This document shows, piece after piece, positions 48,557 to 57,791 of a stretch of DNA of 64,000 bases; the first letter of the stretch is position 1; every line of letters starts with the position of its first letter. A model generated the notes under the pieces. The model did not search any database and was not told where the DNA came from. It saw nothing but the letters and a program-made list of their open reading frames with translations. This DNA comes from Shewanella dokdonensis (GTDB lineage: Bacteria; Pseudomonadota; Gammaproteobacteria; Enterobacterales; Shewanellaceae): positions 2,418,001-2,482,000 of the forward strand of contig NZ_CP074572.1 in NCBI RefSeq assembly GCF_018394335.1, written 5' to 3'. The position numbers and the translations under genes are program-made.

Positions 48557-49972
48557 ATGACCCAAGTATTTGAGACTCCAGAAAAGCTCTACCGTGCATT
48601 GCCCTCTATGGATGCTTTGCTGACCATGGCGGCGCTGCAACCATTATTGCAGCAGTATGGTAAGGCGGCATTCAAACAGGCACTGAATCAGATGCTGGTA
48701 GCGGCGCGGGCGCAGATTGCTGCGTGCCAGCAATTACCTGCGTGGTTGCGTGACGATACGGAGATTTTCGAGTATTTAGCTGATCAATTGCAGGCGAGCC
48801 ATCGCCATAGTTTACAGCCGGTTTGGAACCTTACCGGCACGATACTGCATACCAATCTTGGGCGCTCGCAGCAGTCTGAGGCCGCAATTGCCGCCGTGGT
48901 TTCAGTGATGCGCTATCCCACACCGCTGGAATTTGAACTGGAAGCGGGTAAACGTGGGCATCGTGACACCACTGTCAGCGAACTTATCCACCGTCTGACG
49001 GGCGCTGATGCTGCTGTGTCGTCAACAACAATGCCGCGGCGGTGTTATTGATGCTGTCGGCGGTTGCTGCGGGTAAGGAAGTGATTGTTTCCCGTGGTGA
49101 GCTGGTGGAGATTGGCGGCGCATTTCGTATTCCTGACATTATGCGTCAGGCCGGATGTACGCTGGTGGAAGTTGGTACCACCAACCGTACGCATCTGCGT
49201 GACTATGAAGCGGCCATTACCGAAAACACTGGTGCCATTATGAAGGTACACACCAGCAATTATCATATCAGTGGCTTTACGGCGGCGGTGGATGAAGCCT
49301 CGCTAGCGAAATTGGCGCATGAGCGCGGTTTGCCGCTGCTGTCCGATCTCGGCAGTGGTGCGCTCACGGATATGCGCCGCTTTGGTCTGAAACCGGAACC
49401 AACACCACAAGCGATGCTGGCAGATGGCGTGGATTTGCTGAGTTTCTCTGGCGACAAACTTTTGGGGGCCGCAATCTGGGTTGATTGTGGGTAAACAATC
49501 GCTGCTTGACCAGTTACAGCGTCACCCACTGAAGCGGGCATTGCGCTGCGACAAGCTGATCCTGGCGGCACTGGAAGCCACATTACGCCACTATTTGAAC
49601 CCAGAAACCCTAGATCGCGAGTTGCCGATTATGGCGAAGTTCGCGCGCACCAAAGTGCAACTGCAATCTCAGGCTGAACGTCTGCTCGCGGCCCTTGCGC
49701 CCATTTACGCTCCGGTTTACCAGCTGCAGAGCATGGAATGCCACACTCAAGTGGGCAGTGGTTCACAGCCAGATACCTTTTTACCCTCAGTGGCATTAGC
49801 TTTTCAGGCAGCAGATGGCGGTTCTATTCTAGCGCTAGAGCGACATTTCAAAACGGCAACCCGCCCGGTGATCGGCCGCATTGCCAATGAACAGTTGTTG
49901 CTGGATCTGCGTGGCGCCGATGACTTTGATGAATTACTGACTGACCTGCAAACCCTGGGGACAGCCTTATGA
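48557..49972 (+). CDS. selA: SelA, L-seryl-tRNA(Sec) selenium transferase (two frameshifts)
   Basis: PLP enzyme that turns Ser-tRNA(Sec) into Sec-tRNA(Sec) with selenophosphate. Clear family sequence: [67 protein letters not shown], the PLP lysine in FSGDKLLG, and [12 protein letters not shown]. Break 1 is near 49011-49017 (one base added gives [15 protein letters not shown]). Break 2 is at the G5 run 49464-49468 (two added bases give [16 protein letters not shown]). Start could be ATG 48554 or 48557. The stop overlaps the selB start (ATGA). Confidence 0.93.
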
Positions 49973-51844
49973 TTATTGTCACTGCCGGCCATGTGGATCA
50001 TGGTAAGACCGCGGTGATCCAGGCGCTTACCGGCATGAATGCCGATCGGCTGCCAGAAGAGCAACGCCGTGGCATGACCATCGACCTTGGCTATGCTTTT
50101 TTACCTATGCCAGATGGCAGTCGGCTGGCATTTATCGATGTGCCAGGGCATGAGAAGTTTATCAATAACATGTTAGTTGGCGTCAGCCATGCGCGTCATG
50201 CCTTGCTGGTTATCGCTTGCGATGATGGGGTGATGCCACAAACCCGTGATCATCTGGAAATCTTGGCATTGTTGCCGCTGCTGAGTCTGACGTTGGTGCT
50301 GACCAAAATCGATCTGGTGGAACCGCCACGTCAGGCACAGGTGCTTAACGATGCTTTACTGTTACTGCAATCCCATGGACTGGAAGCCGCTGGTGTGTTT
50401 CCTGTCTCGGCGCTGACGGGCGATGGTATTGATGACCTGCGGCAGCATATTTATGGCTTATCGGCCGATCCAGCCGATGAACAACAGCTATTTCGGATGG
50501 CGTTAGACCGGGCTTTTACCGTGAAAGGCGCGGGTTGTGTGGTAACAGGCACGCTGATCAGCGGCCAGGTTACTGTCGGGGATGCTCTTTACAGCTCGGC
50601 GCAGCAAGGTGCGCTGCGGGTTCGAGCCGTGCATGCCCAGGGACAAGAAACGCCGTCGGCAACAGCTGGTAATCGGGTTGCATTAAATTTAGCGGGTACT
50701 GACAGCAATCGGCCGCCACAGCGAGGTGATTGGCTGAGCAGTATCCCAGTTCCGCCCCCAGTGAACGGCCAGTGGTGGTGATCCATGCGCGTGAACCTGT
50801 GGGGCATTGGCAGAGCGTGCATTGCCATCATGGTGCGGAACATACGCTGGCACACCTGTCGTTATTAGGTGAACCTGGCCCTCAAGGTCAGCAACTGGCG
50901 GAGTTAGTGTTAGAACAGCCGCTATTATTGTGTCAAAACGACCGGGTGATCCTGCGTCATGCTAATGGCAAGCAGACACTAGGCGCTGGCCGAGTATTGG
51001 CGCTCAGCGTGCCGAATCGTCGCAAACGGACACCGCAACGGCTGGGATCCTTATGGGCATTGGCGCAAGCTACCGATGCGGTTACCGCCTTGCAACAACT
51101 GGCGACAAGCGCAGCACTGCCTGTGGATGAGGTCATCTGGCGCTGGCAGTTGAGTGAAAACGGCTTACAGCAGTTACTGGCGCAGACCGGACTGCAAAAA
51201 ATTGCGCAATGGCTGGTTGCTCCCGCATTGCTGGAACAGGAAGCTGCGCGCTTTATTGAGGTATTGGCAGAATATCACCAACAGGCCCCCGATCAATTAG
51301 GGGTGGGATTAAGTCGGTTGCTGCGGATGTGCCACTGTACCTTGCCCGATGACGTGGCTAAAACCCTGGTGGCACAGTTAATCCACCAAGAACGTTTGTT
51401 GAATCGTGGCACTATGCTGCATTTACCGCAGCATAAACAGCAGTTATCCGCGGACGCAGAGGCCTTTTGGCAGCAGTTGTTGCCGTGGTTGTTGCAGCAA
51501 TCTGGCCCCGTGTGGGTAACCGATATGGCCGATGCGCTTGCGGTCGATTCAGACCATATTCGCCCTTGGTGTATCCAGTTGGTACAGCAAGGCTATATCA
51601 GTGCCATCGTCAAAGACCGCTATATGCTTAATTTTCGATTGTGTGAGATCGCCGATTCCATCCGTGAACATTTCCGTTACCATGACGCCTTGGAAACTGC
51701 GGAGTTTAAAGCGCTGGCAGGGCTTGGCCGCAAAGTGGCGATTCAGTTACTGGAATTTTTTGATCGCAGTGGCTTTACTCGCCGCAAGTATCGTTCGAAC
51801 AGCCGTGATATCCGGGATGGGGAATTATTTCGGGATCGAGGTGA
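49969..51844 (+). CDS. selB: SelB, selenocysteine-specific elongation factor (frameshifts)
   Basis: EF-Tu-like GTPase that carries Sec-tRNA(Sec) to UGA codons bound to a SECIS hairpin. GTPase motifs: [26 protein letters not shown]. The C-terminal winged helices that grip SECIS end in [15 protein letters not shown]. The frame breaks at the C5 run 50755-50759; a sixth C gives [16 protein letters not shown]. As read, the frame then runs on to 51974, straight through tRNA-Sec. If one more base is missing near 51,820-51,833 (GGGG or GGG runs), SelB ends at TGA 51842-51844, the normal length, one base before the tRNA. I choose that end as the likelier one. Confidence 0.9.
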
Positions 51845-51845
51845 G

Positions 51846-51940
51846 TGGCGGAAGAACATAGGAGTCGAACCTACCCGGGACTGCTGGCAGCCCCACCCGG
51901 ATTTGAAGTCCGGACGCCTCACCGGAGACGACGTTCTTCC
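51846..51940 (-). tRNA. selC: tRNA-Sec (UCA anticodon)
   Basis: 95 nucleotides including encoded CCA (51846-51848). The 5' end GGAAGAACGTCGTCTCCGGT, the extended acceptor arm, long variable arm and T-arm with GGTTCGACTCC closely match E. coli tRNA-Sec. The anticodon is TCA (complement of TGA at 51904-51906) in the loop CTTCAAA. It is transcribed towards the selB 3' end. Gene order selA-selB-selC (opposite strand) is compact and lies between fdhE and fdhD. Confidence 0.96.
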
Positions 51941-52079
51941 TCTGAAAGACACAGAGATAATAAATAATGATTGAACATTATTCAACGAAACTTTTATTTT
52001 CAGACATCCTTTGTGATCGGGATAATCATTTATATTTTTCACATAGCTTTTTAATTAAACAGTAGTTCATGGGGTGCTT

Positions 52080-52897
52080 ATGTACGATAATTGCGCAGAT
52101 GTTGTAGTTGAAAAAATATCACCCTTTTTGAACGTGATAAATGTTCAGAATTTACCGATAAACTCGCGAATGAAGTGCGGGTGGCATTGGTCTACAACGG
52201 CATTTCACACACAGTGATGCTTGCCAGTCCACAGGATTTGGAAGAGTTCGCCATCGGCTTTACTTTGTCTGAACGAATCGTTTCAAATATCAATGAAATC
52301 AAAGGTGTTGATGTTGAGTACGTTGAGAGCGGTATCATCATTTACATCGAAATCACTCAGCGTTGCTTTGCTGATTTGAAAGAACATCGGCGTAGTATGG
52401 CCGGGCGTACTGGCTGCGGCTTATGTGGTGTTGCACAACTTGATGATGCGGTAAAACCAATTAAAACTGTTGATTCAGATGCAGTTTTTAATATGGAACT
52501 GTTGCCATCTATTTTAGATAAGGCAAAAAAGAAACAGAGTAATTTTGAATTAACTGGGGCAACACATGCTGCCTTAGGGTTAAATAATCAAGGAGAAGTT
52601 ATCTATATATACGAGGACATTGGCAGACATATTGCCATGGATAAACTTATCGGGGCATTTTCCCGCCGTAATGCGGAGAAGCCTGTCGCTGTGTTGTTAA
52701 CCAGTCGTGCAAGTTTTGAAATGGTGCAAAAGGCCGCCAGTGCCGGTATTCAAATCCTGTTCGCCATGTCGGCCGTCACTGCACTGGCCGCGGATCTGGC
52801 AGAAAAGAGCAATATCACCCTCGTCGGTTTTTGCCGTAATGGCCGCGCCAACGTTTACTGCCATAGTTTCCGGCTACAAAACACGCTCGCCCGGTAA
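52080..52897 (+). CDS. fdhD: FdhD, sulfur carrier for formate dehydrogenase (one frameshift)
   Basis: About 273 residues. FdhD passes sulfur from IscS to the molybdenum cofactor and is required for formate dehydrogenase activity. Seen are LASPQDLEEFAIGF, the catalytic pair in GCGLCG, THAALGL, YEDIGRHIAMDKLIGA and SRASFEMVQKAA. The frame breaks at the T5 run 52125-52129; a sixth T gives EKISPFFERDKCSEFTDKLA, so the true start is ATG 52080 rather than the internal GTG 52175. GGGG precedes the ATG. It follows selC and is read with yedE. Confidence 0.93.
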
Positions 52898-52993
52898 AAA
52901 CCATCCAATCCGTATTCTCGTGTCGAGAAACCGTATGGGCAGCTGCATAAACGCAGCTGCCTTGGGAGTGTTGTACTTTTTGGGAGTCAATTT

Positions 52994-54208
52994 ATGACCT
53001 GGCAACAGTTTAAACAAGATTATCTGGTGCGCTTCTGGGCACCTATGCCTGCGGTGATTGCTGCGGGGATCCTTTCGACTTATTACTTTGGCCTAACGGG
53101 CACTTTCTGGGCGGTAACCGGTGAATTTACCCGCTGGGGCGGCCACTTGTTACAACTGGTGGGGATAGATCCCAGCAACTGGGGTTATTTTAAGATTATT
53201 GGCCTGAAAGGTACCCCACTTGACCGTATCGACGGCATGATGATCATCGGTATGTTTGGCGGTTGTATTGCGGCAGCGTTGTGGGCCAATAACGTTAAGC
53301 TGCGGCTGCCACAAAGCCGCATTCGTATCGCTCAGGCTTTGCTGGGTGGCATTATTGCCGGTTTCGGTGCTCGTTTAGCGATGGGCTGTAATTTGGCAGC
53401 TTTCTTTACTGGGATCCCACAATTTTCCTTACATGCTTGGTTCTTTGCGCTAGCAACGGCTGTGGGTTCTTACTTTGGTGCCAAATTCTCTTTGCTACCT
53501 ATGTTCCGTGTGCCGCTAAAACTGAAGAAGGTCGATAAAGCCAGTAACATTGCCCAAGATCAGCAGCAGGCTAAGCGGCGGTTCCGTATTGGTATGTTGG
53601 TGTTTGTCGCGGTGATCGGTTGGGGGCTGCTGACGATGGCTGACCATCCCAAACTCGGCATTGCGATGTTATGTGGTGTGGGCTTTGGTCTATTGATTGA
53701 ACGGGCACAAATCTGTTTTACCTCTGCTTTCCGTGATATGTGGATCACCGGCAGAACTCACATGGCGAAAGCGATCATTCTAGGAATGGCAGTAAGCGCC
53801 ATCGGCATCTACAGCTACGTGCAACTTGGTGTGTCACCTAAAATTATGTGGGCTGGCCCCAATGCCGTTATCGGTGGCTTGTTGTTTGGTTTTGGCATTG
53901 TGCTGGCGGGCGGCTGTGAAACTGGCTGGATGTATCGTGCCGTCGAAGGACAGGTACACTTCTGGTTTGTGGGGATTGGCAACGTGATTGGCTCCACCAT
54001 CCTCGCCTATTACTGGGATGATCTGGCAACACCGTTGGCAACCAGTTGGGATAAGGTAAACCTGTTACAGAGCTTTGGTCCGATAGGTGGCTTGTTGTTG
54101 ACTTACTTGCTGTTGGCGTTGGCATTTGCCGCTATGTTGCTTTGGGAAAAACGTTTTTTCCGTCGTAAGGGCGGGATGTCTGCCAAAATTGCTGCGGAGG
54201 TTGCATAA
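52994..54208 (+). CDS. yedE: YedE-family membrane transporter, selenium-metabolism type
   Basis: 404 residues with about ten membrane helices. Two repeated gates with conserved Cys are visible: FGARLAMGCNLAAFFTGI and GIVLAGGCETGWMYRAVEGQV, the YeeE/YedE thiosulfate/selenium transporter signature. The large cytoplasmic segment has KKVDKASNIAQDQQQ. In many genomes this type co-occurs with selD and yedF and is proposed to move a selenium or sulfur species. The position beside selAB and fdhD here agrees. The stop overlaps the yedF start (ATGA). Confidence 0.9.
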   Translation: MTWQQFKQDYLVRFWAPMPAVIAAGILSTYYFGLTGTFWAVTGEFTRWGGHLLQLVGIDPSNWGYFKIIGLKGTPLDRIDGMMIIGMFGGCIAAALWANNVKLRLPQSRIRIAQALLGGIIAGFGARLAMGCNLAAFFTGIPQFSLHAWFFALATAVGSYFGAKFSLLPMFRVPLKLKKVDKASNIAQDQQQAKRRFRIGMLVFVAVIGWGLLTMADHPKLGIAMLCGVGFGLLIERAQICFTSAFRDMWITGRTHMAKAIILGMAVSAIGIYSYVQLGVSPKIMWAGPNAVIGGLLFGFGIVLAGGCETGWMYRAVEGQVHFWFVGIGNVIGSTILAYYWDDLATPLATSWDKVNLLQSFGPIGGLLLTYLLLALAFAAMLLWEKRFFRRKGGMSAKIAAEVA

Positions 54209-54441
54209 TGACCCAATATATTCCTGACTATCAATTGGATATGGTGGGTGAACCCTGCCCATACCCGGCCGTAGCAACACTGGAAGCTATGCCGCAATTA
54301 CAGCCGGGGCAGATCCTCGAAGTGATCAGCGATTGCCCTCAGTCCATCAATAACATTCCGTTAGACGCTAAAAATCACGGTTACAAGGTGCTGCAGATCG
54401 AGCAGAACGGCCCGACTATCCGTTATCTGATCCAGCGTTAA
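54208..54441 (+). CDS. yedF: YedF, TusA/SirA-like selenium-metabolism protein
   Basis: 77 residues of the TusA-like fold. The conserved Cys-Pro-x-Pro sits in VGEPCPYPAVATLEAM near residue 15, then LQPGQILEVISDCPQS. TusA-like proteins carry persulfide; the YedF branch is tied to selenium use by genome context, and a mechanism is inferred. It is translationally coupled to yedE and followed by a terminator, closing the selenium module. Confidence 0.9.
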   Translation: MTQYIPDYQLDMVGEPCPYPAVATLEAMPQLQPGQILEVISDCPQSINNIPLDAKNHGYKVLQIEQNGPTIRYLIQR

Positions 54442-54469
54442 CGGCTGATTATTGGTAGAACACGACTTG

Positions 54470-54493
54470 GCACCGCAATGGCGGTGCTTTTTT
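54470..54493 (+). terminator. Rho-independent terminator after yedF
   Basis: A 7-bp stem GCACCGC/GCGGTGC with loop AATG is followed by six T residues, 28 bp after the stop. Confidence 0.9.
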
Positions 54494-54569
54494 ATGGCAA
54501 GTTACTGACGTATCCACAATGGCGCTGCTACAGTAGGGCTGAATGCTAATAGCACATTAAGGATATGAG

Positions 54570-55547
54570 ATGCGACAGGTACAGTTTGATAACCCAGGTG
54601 AACCTTCGGTGTTGCATGTGGCCGACGCGCCGGTGCCACAGCCAATGACCGGACAGGTGCTGATCAAAGTCGCGGCGGCAGGCGTGAATGGGCCGGATCT
54701 ATTTCAGCGTCAGGGCATTTATCCACCGCCACCAGAAGCATCACCAATCCTTGGCCTCGAAGTTGCGGGTGAAATTGTTGCGGTGGCGGAAAACGAAACC
54801 CGCTGGCAAGTGGGCGATTACGTGTGTGCCCTAGTGCCGGGCGGCGGCTACAGTGAATATGTATTGACCTGGGCGGGGCATTGCCTGCCGTTGCCGCAGG
54901 GCTGGAGTATGACAGAGGCGGCAGCTCTACCTGAAACGCTGTTTACCGTGTGGGGTAACCTGTTTATGCGCGGTGGCCTCAAACGGGGTGAAACCGTGTT
55001 GCTGCATGGCGGTTCTGGGGGAATTGGCTCAACCGCCATCATGTTGGCCAAGGCGTTTGGTTGCCGGGTGATAGCTACCAGTGGCACCGAGGAAAAACGT
55101 GACTACTGTTTGGCGCTCGGTGCTGATGCGGCATTTGATTATCACAATGGGGCCTTTGTGGAACCTGCGCTGGCCTTTACTGAAGGGCGTGGTGTTGATG
55201 TGGTGCTGGATATTACGGGCGGCAAGACTATCAATGCCGATCTGAAAGTGCTGGCGTTGGATGGCCGTTTGCTCTCTATTGCGACCCGAGAGGGCCGGAT
55301 GGCAGAAGTGGATGTGGCATTGCTGATGTTTAAGCGCATTCTTTGGACCGGCTCGACATTACGGCCGCAGTCGGTGGCCGCCAAAGCCGAGATTGCCGCC
55401 CAGCTGCGGCAGATGGTGTGGCCCTTGCTAGAACGCGGACAACTGAAACCTACCCTCCATAAAATCTTACCACTGGAACAGGCCGCTGCGGCTCATCAGT
55501 TACTGGAGTCTGGCATGCATATGGGAAAAGTGGTGCTGACATTGTGA
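54570..55547 (+). CDS. NAD(P)H quinone oxidoreductase, zinc-free MDR family (PIG3-like)
   Basis: 325 residues of the medium-chain dehydrogenase/reductase superfamily. The signature region GVNGPDLFQRQGIYPPPPEASPILG matches quinone oxidoreductase PIG3. The Rossmann motif is HGGSGGIGSTAIMLAKAFG near residue 149. The zinc-binding Cys residues of alcohol dehydrogenases are missing, which is normal for this branch. It probably reduces quinones or enals with NADPH. Monocistronic, with its own start region after the yedF terminator. Confidence 0.9.
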   Translation: MRQVQFDNPGEPSVLHVADAPVPQPMTGQVLIKVAAAGVNGPDLFQRQGIYPPPPEASPILGLEVAGEIVAVAENETRWQVGDYVCALVPGGGYSEYVLTWAGHCLPLPQGWSMTEAAALPETLFTVWGNLFMRGGLKRGETVLLHGGSGGIGSTAIMLAKAFGCRVIATSGTEEKRDYCLALGADAAFDYHNGAFVEPALAFTEGRGVDVVLDITGGKTINADLKVLALDGRLLSIATREGRMAEVDVALLMFKRILWTGSTLRPQSVAAKAEIAAQLRQMVWPLLERGQLKPTLHKILPLEQAAAAHQLLESGMHMGKVVLTL

Positions 55548-55880
55548 CACTGGATGTCTTTATTCCAGCAGTAATAGCTGAAAATTCGCCGCTTATAGCA
55601 ATTAAAAGATTTTTCTCGCACAAATTCGTTTGCGTTAGCGGCTTTTTAGGCTAAATTCCCATCTGACGCCAGAGAGCAGAAAAAACCGGGTGAAAAAAAC
55701 AGCATTTTTGCTTGAAATATCACCTTTTTGCCGTTGATTCTGTAAAAGATTCTGCAAGAATACGCTCTGGCTGAACGCTGGCGATAACCGGTGCACTGTG
55801 GCGGACGAAAACATCGGTTCAAGTGTGCATCTCTGGTTTATTCATTTGGTATATGTGTTGATTTAAGGGTATTGGCATAT
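55548..55880. other. Long 333-bp leader before an acidic-tailed protein gene
   Basis: No gene is visible. The segment has A- and T-runs (55,675-55,720) and repeated GATTCTG motifs (GATTCTGTAAAAGATTCTGC near 55,736-55,755). It could carry the promoter and an untranslated leader for the next gene; I see no known riboswitch. Confidence 0.4.
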
Positions 55881-56312
55881 ATGTATAACACTGCTAAAAA
55901 ACAAGTTTGGTATGGCGAACTGAGAACCGCGCGAGGAAACGCCATCGTCATCCATGACAATCAGTTACCCGAGGCCTCTGCTGGCCGTATTTACCTGTAC
56001 AATACACAGCGTAAAGCTATCGTCGAGTACGTGGAAGCTATCGTGAAGCCAAACCTCTACGAACTGAGTGATGAGCAGTTAAAAACTGCTGAAAGCGAGT
56101 TCGCTGGTGCTTGGAAATCTGCCCGCGCTGAATTTATGCAGAAACATTCTGCCCGCATCAATCTGGCTAACATCAAAGACACAGCTCCGGTGCGCAAAGC
56201 GAAACCTGAGCCGCAGCTCGATGATGAAGAAGGCGGTGGTGACGAAATCATCGGTGATGATTTTGAAGAAGATAGTGATGACAGCTGGGAAGATGAAGAT
56301 TACGAAGAGTAA
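55881..56312 (+). CDS. Conserved protein with acidic C-terminal tail, unknown function
   Basis: 143 residues. The start MYNTAKKQVWYGELRTARGN was chosen over the upstream frame at 55791 since the extra residues look non-coding. A folded region of ~100 residues (NTQRKAIVEYVEAIVKPNLYELS, AGAWKSARAEFMQ) is followed by a tail in which most residues are Asp or Glu (DDEEGGGDEIIGDDFEEDSD). Acidic tails of this kind mimic nucleic acid or bind basic partners; that role is only inference. I do not recognise the family. It stands alone between the quinone oxidoreductase and the gal genes. Confidence 0.75.
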   Translation: MYNTAKKQVWYGELRTARGNAIVIHDNQLPEASAGRIYLYNTQRKAIVEYVEAIVKPNLYELSDEQLKTAESEFAGAWKSARAEFMQKHSARINLANIKDTAPVRKAKPEPQLDDEEGGGDEIIGDDFEEDSDDSWEDEDYEE

Positions 56313-56322
56313 TCTGCACTAG

Positions 56323-56718
56323 TTATTCTTTGTCAAAACTGTCGACTATGATGGCACCCATTGAAGCGGGCATGGCAATCAGTAATGTCCGTTTCAATGC
56401 CAAGTAGGGCGCAGTGACAATCGGCCACTTATCCAATGCCAGCAGTACGATGCTGACGATGATAAGCGTCAAGGTGTAGGCCAACACAATCCGCAATAAA
56501 AAGACGGCTATACGGGTGCGGATCCGCGCTTGAAACACACTCTGATAAGCAAATAACGCAATAAATCCCAAGCTGAGGCACACCACTAGGATCATATTCC
56601 CTAGCGGCAGTGATGCGGCTAAATCCCAGGCTTCCTGTGAAAAGGCAATCGGTACCGACAGTGCAAATGCGCCGATACTGATCTGCCCCAAATCCTCACT
56701 ATTAAAATGCAGATTCAT
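56323..56718 (-). CDS. Small integral membrane protein, possibly DUF2391-like
   Basis: 131 residues with four hydrophobic segments. [28 protein letters not shown] and [14 protein letters not shown] recall the DUF2391/TIGR02587 membrane family, but the match is from memory. It follows galM with only one base between the genes, so it is likely cotranscribed. Function unknown. Confidence 0.6.
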   Translation of the reverse strand: MNLHFNSEDLGQISIGAFALSVPIAFSQEAWDLAASLPLGNMILVVCLSLGFIALFAYQSVFQARIRTRIAVFLLRIVLAYTLTLIIVSIVLLALDKWPIVTAPYLALKRTLLIAMPASMGAIIVDSFDKE

Positions 56719-56719
56719 G

Positions 56720-57733
56720 TCAACGAGTGGTCAATTCGTAGCGGCTGATATGGTGATAAGTCTGTCCCGGCAGTACCCAAGGGTTGCCCGGTAACAGTGG
56801 CTGATTGGGGGAGTCTGGCAGCATTTGTGGCTCCAGACACCAGCCTTGATAATCCTGTAGCACAGTGTCTCGACGCCCCGGGGTGCCGCTCAAGAAATTG
56901 GCAGTATAGAACTGCACGCCAGGCTGATTGGTATGCAGCGTTAATTGGCGCCCGGATAGTGGACTATAAACGGATGCTACCTGCTGCAATGTTTGTTGCG
57001 GATTATCAATGATGTAGCAATGATCATAACCTTTGGTGGCGGCCAGTTCTGGGTGTTGCAGGCGCTGGCCAATGCTGATGGGACGTTGCAGATCAAAAGC
57101 CGAATCTGCTACTGCCATGGTGCCGTGCGGGATGCCGAGTTCGTCAGGTAGCAGTACCTTATCGGCCATTAATTGCACCTGCTGCTGACGGACATCGCGG
57201 CTGCCGTCCAGATTGAAATAGCTGTGTTGAGTCAGGCTGATCGGGCACGGAGCATCGGTTGCCGCGACAAACTCGACATAGAGATTATTACCGGCTAAGC
57301 GATAATCGAGTTGGACCTGACAGTTTCCGGGAAATCCCATATCACCGTCTGGGCTGTTGAGAGTCAGGCGCAGGCCATCGGGTAAGGTGCCGATGTTCCA
57401 TAACTTGCGGCTGAAACCTTCGTGGCCGCCATGCAGGCAGTGACTGTGAAAGTTATCGTCCAACTGATAACTACGATCCTGCCAACTGATACGGCTGTTT
57501 GCGATGCGATTGCTGTAACGGCCAGCCACCGCGCCTAGATGGGCTGTTTGTGCTAAATAAGCGGCGGCTGAATCAGTGCCCAGCACGATATTGGCTCGGT
57601 TGCCTTCGCGATCTGGGCTCCACAGCGAGCGGATAATGCCACCAAGGCTGAGCACCTCCAGTGCCAGAATGCCGTTGTCGAGGCGGATACGTTCTATCTG
57701 CCCCCCGCGGGTCTTGCCAGGGTTCAAGTACAC
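56720..57733 (-). CDS. galM: GalM, aldose 1-epimerase (mutarotase)
   Basis: 337 residues. Interconverts alpha and beta anomers of galactose and glucose so that GalK gets its alpha form. Seen are [30 protein letters not shown] with catalytic His, [10 protein letters not shown] with the second His, YDHCYIID, and the C-terminal [14 protein letters not shown] with catalytic Glu. Start codon is GTG 57733. It lies 58 bp after galK on the same strand. Confidence 0.94.
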   Translation of the reverse strand: MYLNPGKTRGGQIERIRLDNGILALEVLSLGGIIRSLWSPDREGNRANIVLGTDSAAAYLAQTAHLGAVAGRYSNRIANSRISWQDRSYQLDDNFHSHCLHGGHEGFSRKLWNIGTLPDGLRLTLNSPDGDMGFPGNCQVQLDYRLAGNNLYVEFVAATDAPCPISLTQHSYFNLDGSRDVRQQQVQLMADKVLLPDELGIPHGTMAVADSAFDLQRPISIGQRLQHPELAATKGYDHCYIIDNPQQTLQQVASVYSPLSGRQLTLHTNQPGVQFYTANFLSGTPGRRDTVLQDYQGWCLEPQMLPDSPNQPLLPGNPWVLPGQTYHHISRYELTTR

Positions 57734-57791
57734 TGAATCTTACCGTTGTGCTCTGTCCTTGGTTCATTCCTTACGCCTTGTCTATATTGGA

